Shown: one piece after another, positions 63,949 to 64,000 of the stretch | Position numbering within the stretch: position 1 is the stretch's first letter | How the letters are laid out: each line of letters begins with the position of its first letter | IMG/VR virus record: IMGVR_UViG_3300012036_000005 | Coordinates: 1 to 64,000 of that record | DNA: 64,000 bases | DNA from: a virus | Strand: one strand, 5' to 3' | Made by a program: the position numbers and the translations under genes | The notes under the pieces: generated by a model | What the model was told of the DNA's origin: nothing | Seen by the model: only the letters and a program-made list of their open reading frames with translations | The model's database searches: none

Positions 63949-64000
63949 AAACAAAAATATTTCACGAAGATCAATGTGAAGTAACTTGCACTGACAATGA
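63945..64000 (+). CDS. Partial gene at window end
   Basis: ATGA overlap with the previous gene; reads MKTKIFHEDQCEVTCTDN and runs off the window. Too little to identify. Confidence 0.5.
   Translation, partial: MKTKIFHEDQCEVTCTDN

Overview
The window is AT-rich DNA from a large T4-like tailed phage (myovirus type), most likely marine. It carries rIIA and rIIB, class Ia ribonucleotide reductase (nrdA, nrdB) with glutaredoxin, a tailspike with an Mtd-type N-terminus, a PAAR tip protein, a T4-type RNA ligase and a Pnkp-type 3'-phosphatase. It also carries marine-phage metabolic genes: pstS, hsp20, clpS, heme oxygenase, a ferredoxin-dependent bilin reductase and nicotinamide salvage genes. No photosystem gene is seen. 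The bilin pair and bS21 fit a non-cyanobacterial marine host (an alphaproteobacterium is my guess). Capsid, portal, tail-sheath and polymerase genes must lie outside the window.

Layout. Positions 1-1098 hold no gene: short palindromes, a tandem array and a 26-bp direct repeat. From 1.1 to 18.4 kb nearly everything is read leftward: small hypothetical and membrane proteins, Thg1, a macrodomain protein, phosphatases, rIIB/rIIA, a bL12-like protein, GP88 and a SWIM protein, behind TTGACA-N16/17-TATAAT promoters (host sigma70 type). From 18.5 kb on nearly everything is read rightward, except small leftward groups at 19.9-20.4 and 20.7-21.5 kb. Rightward genes use two promoter types: T4-late-like (A/C)TAAATA boxes and sigma70-type promoters. 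Order on the right: pstS; a nucleotidyltransferase plus ligase-like pair; virion-related small proteins; exonuclease and tailspike; nrdA-nrdB-grx; LSm-like and PAAR; VWA, endolysin and membrane proteins; bS21, hsp20, clpS; heme oxygenase and bilin reductase; a structured ncRNA; radical SAM; AbrB/SprT; TilS, Pth2, AAA+, Pnkp phosphatase and RNA ligase; then nadM-Nudix and nadV.

Themes. (1) tRNA care: Thg1, TilS, Pth2, 3'-phosphatase and Rnl1. (2) NAD metabolism: NadV, NadM-Nudix and a macrodomain, with nadM and nadV sharing a two-hairpin leader. (3) Ribosome-related proteins: bS21 and a bL12 C-terminal-like protein. (4) Several genes look interrupted by single-base changes (Thg1 twice, a P-loop kinase, one opal stop, probably one more small gene). 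One case sits on a canonical A_AAA_AAC slippery heptamer and could be programmed -1 frameshifting. Sequencing error is a serious alternative for all of these. Assignments come from reading motifs by eye; no database search was possible.
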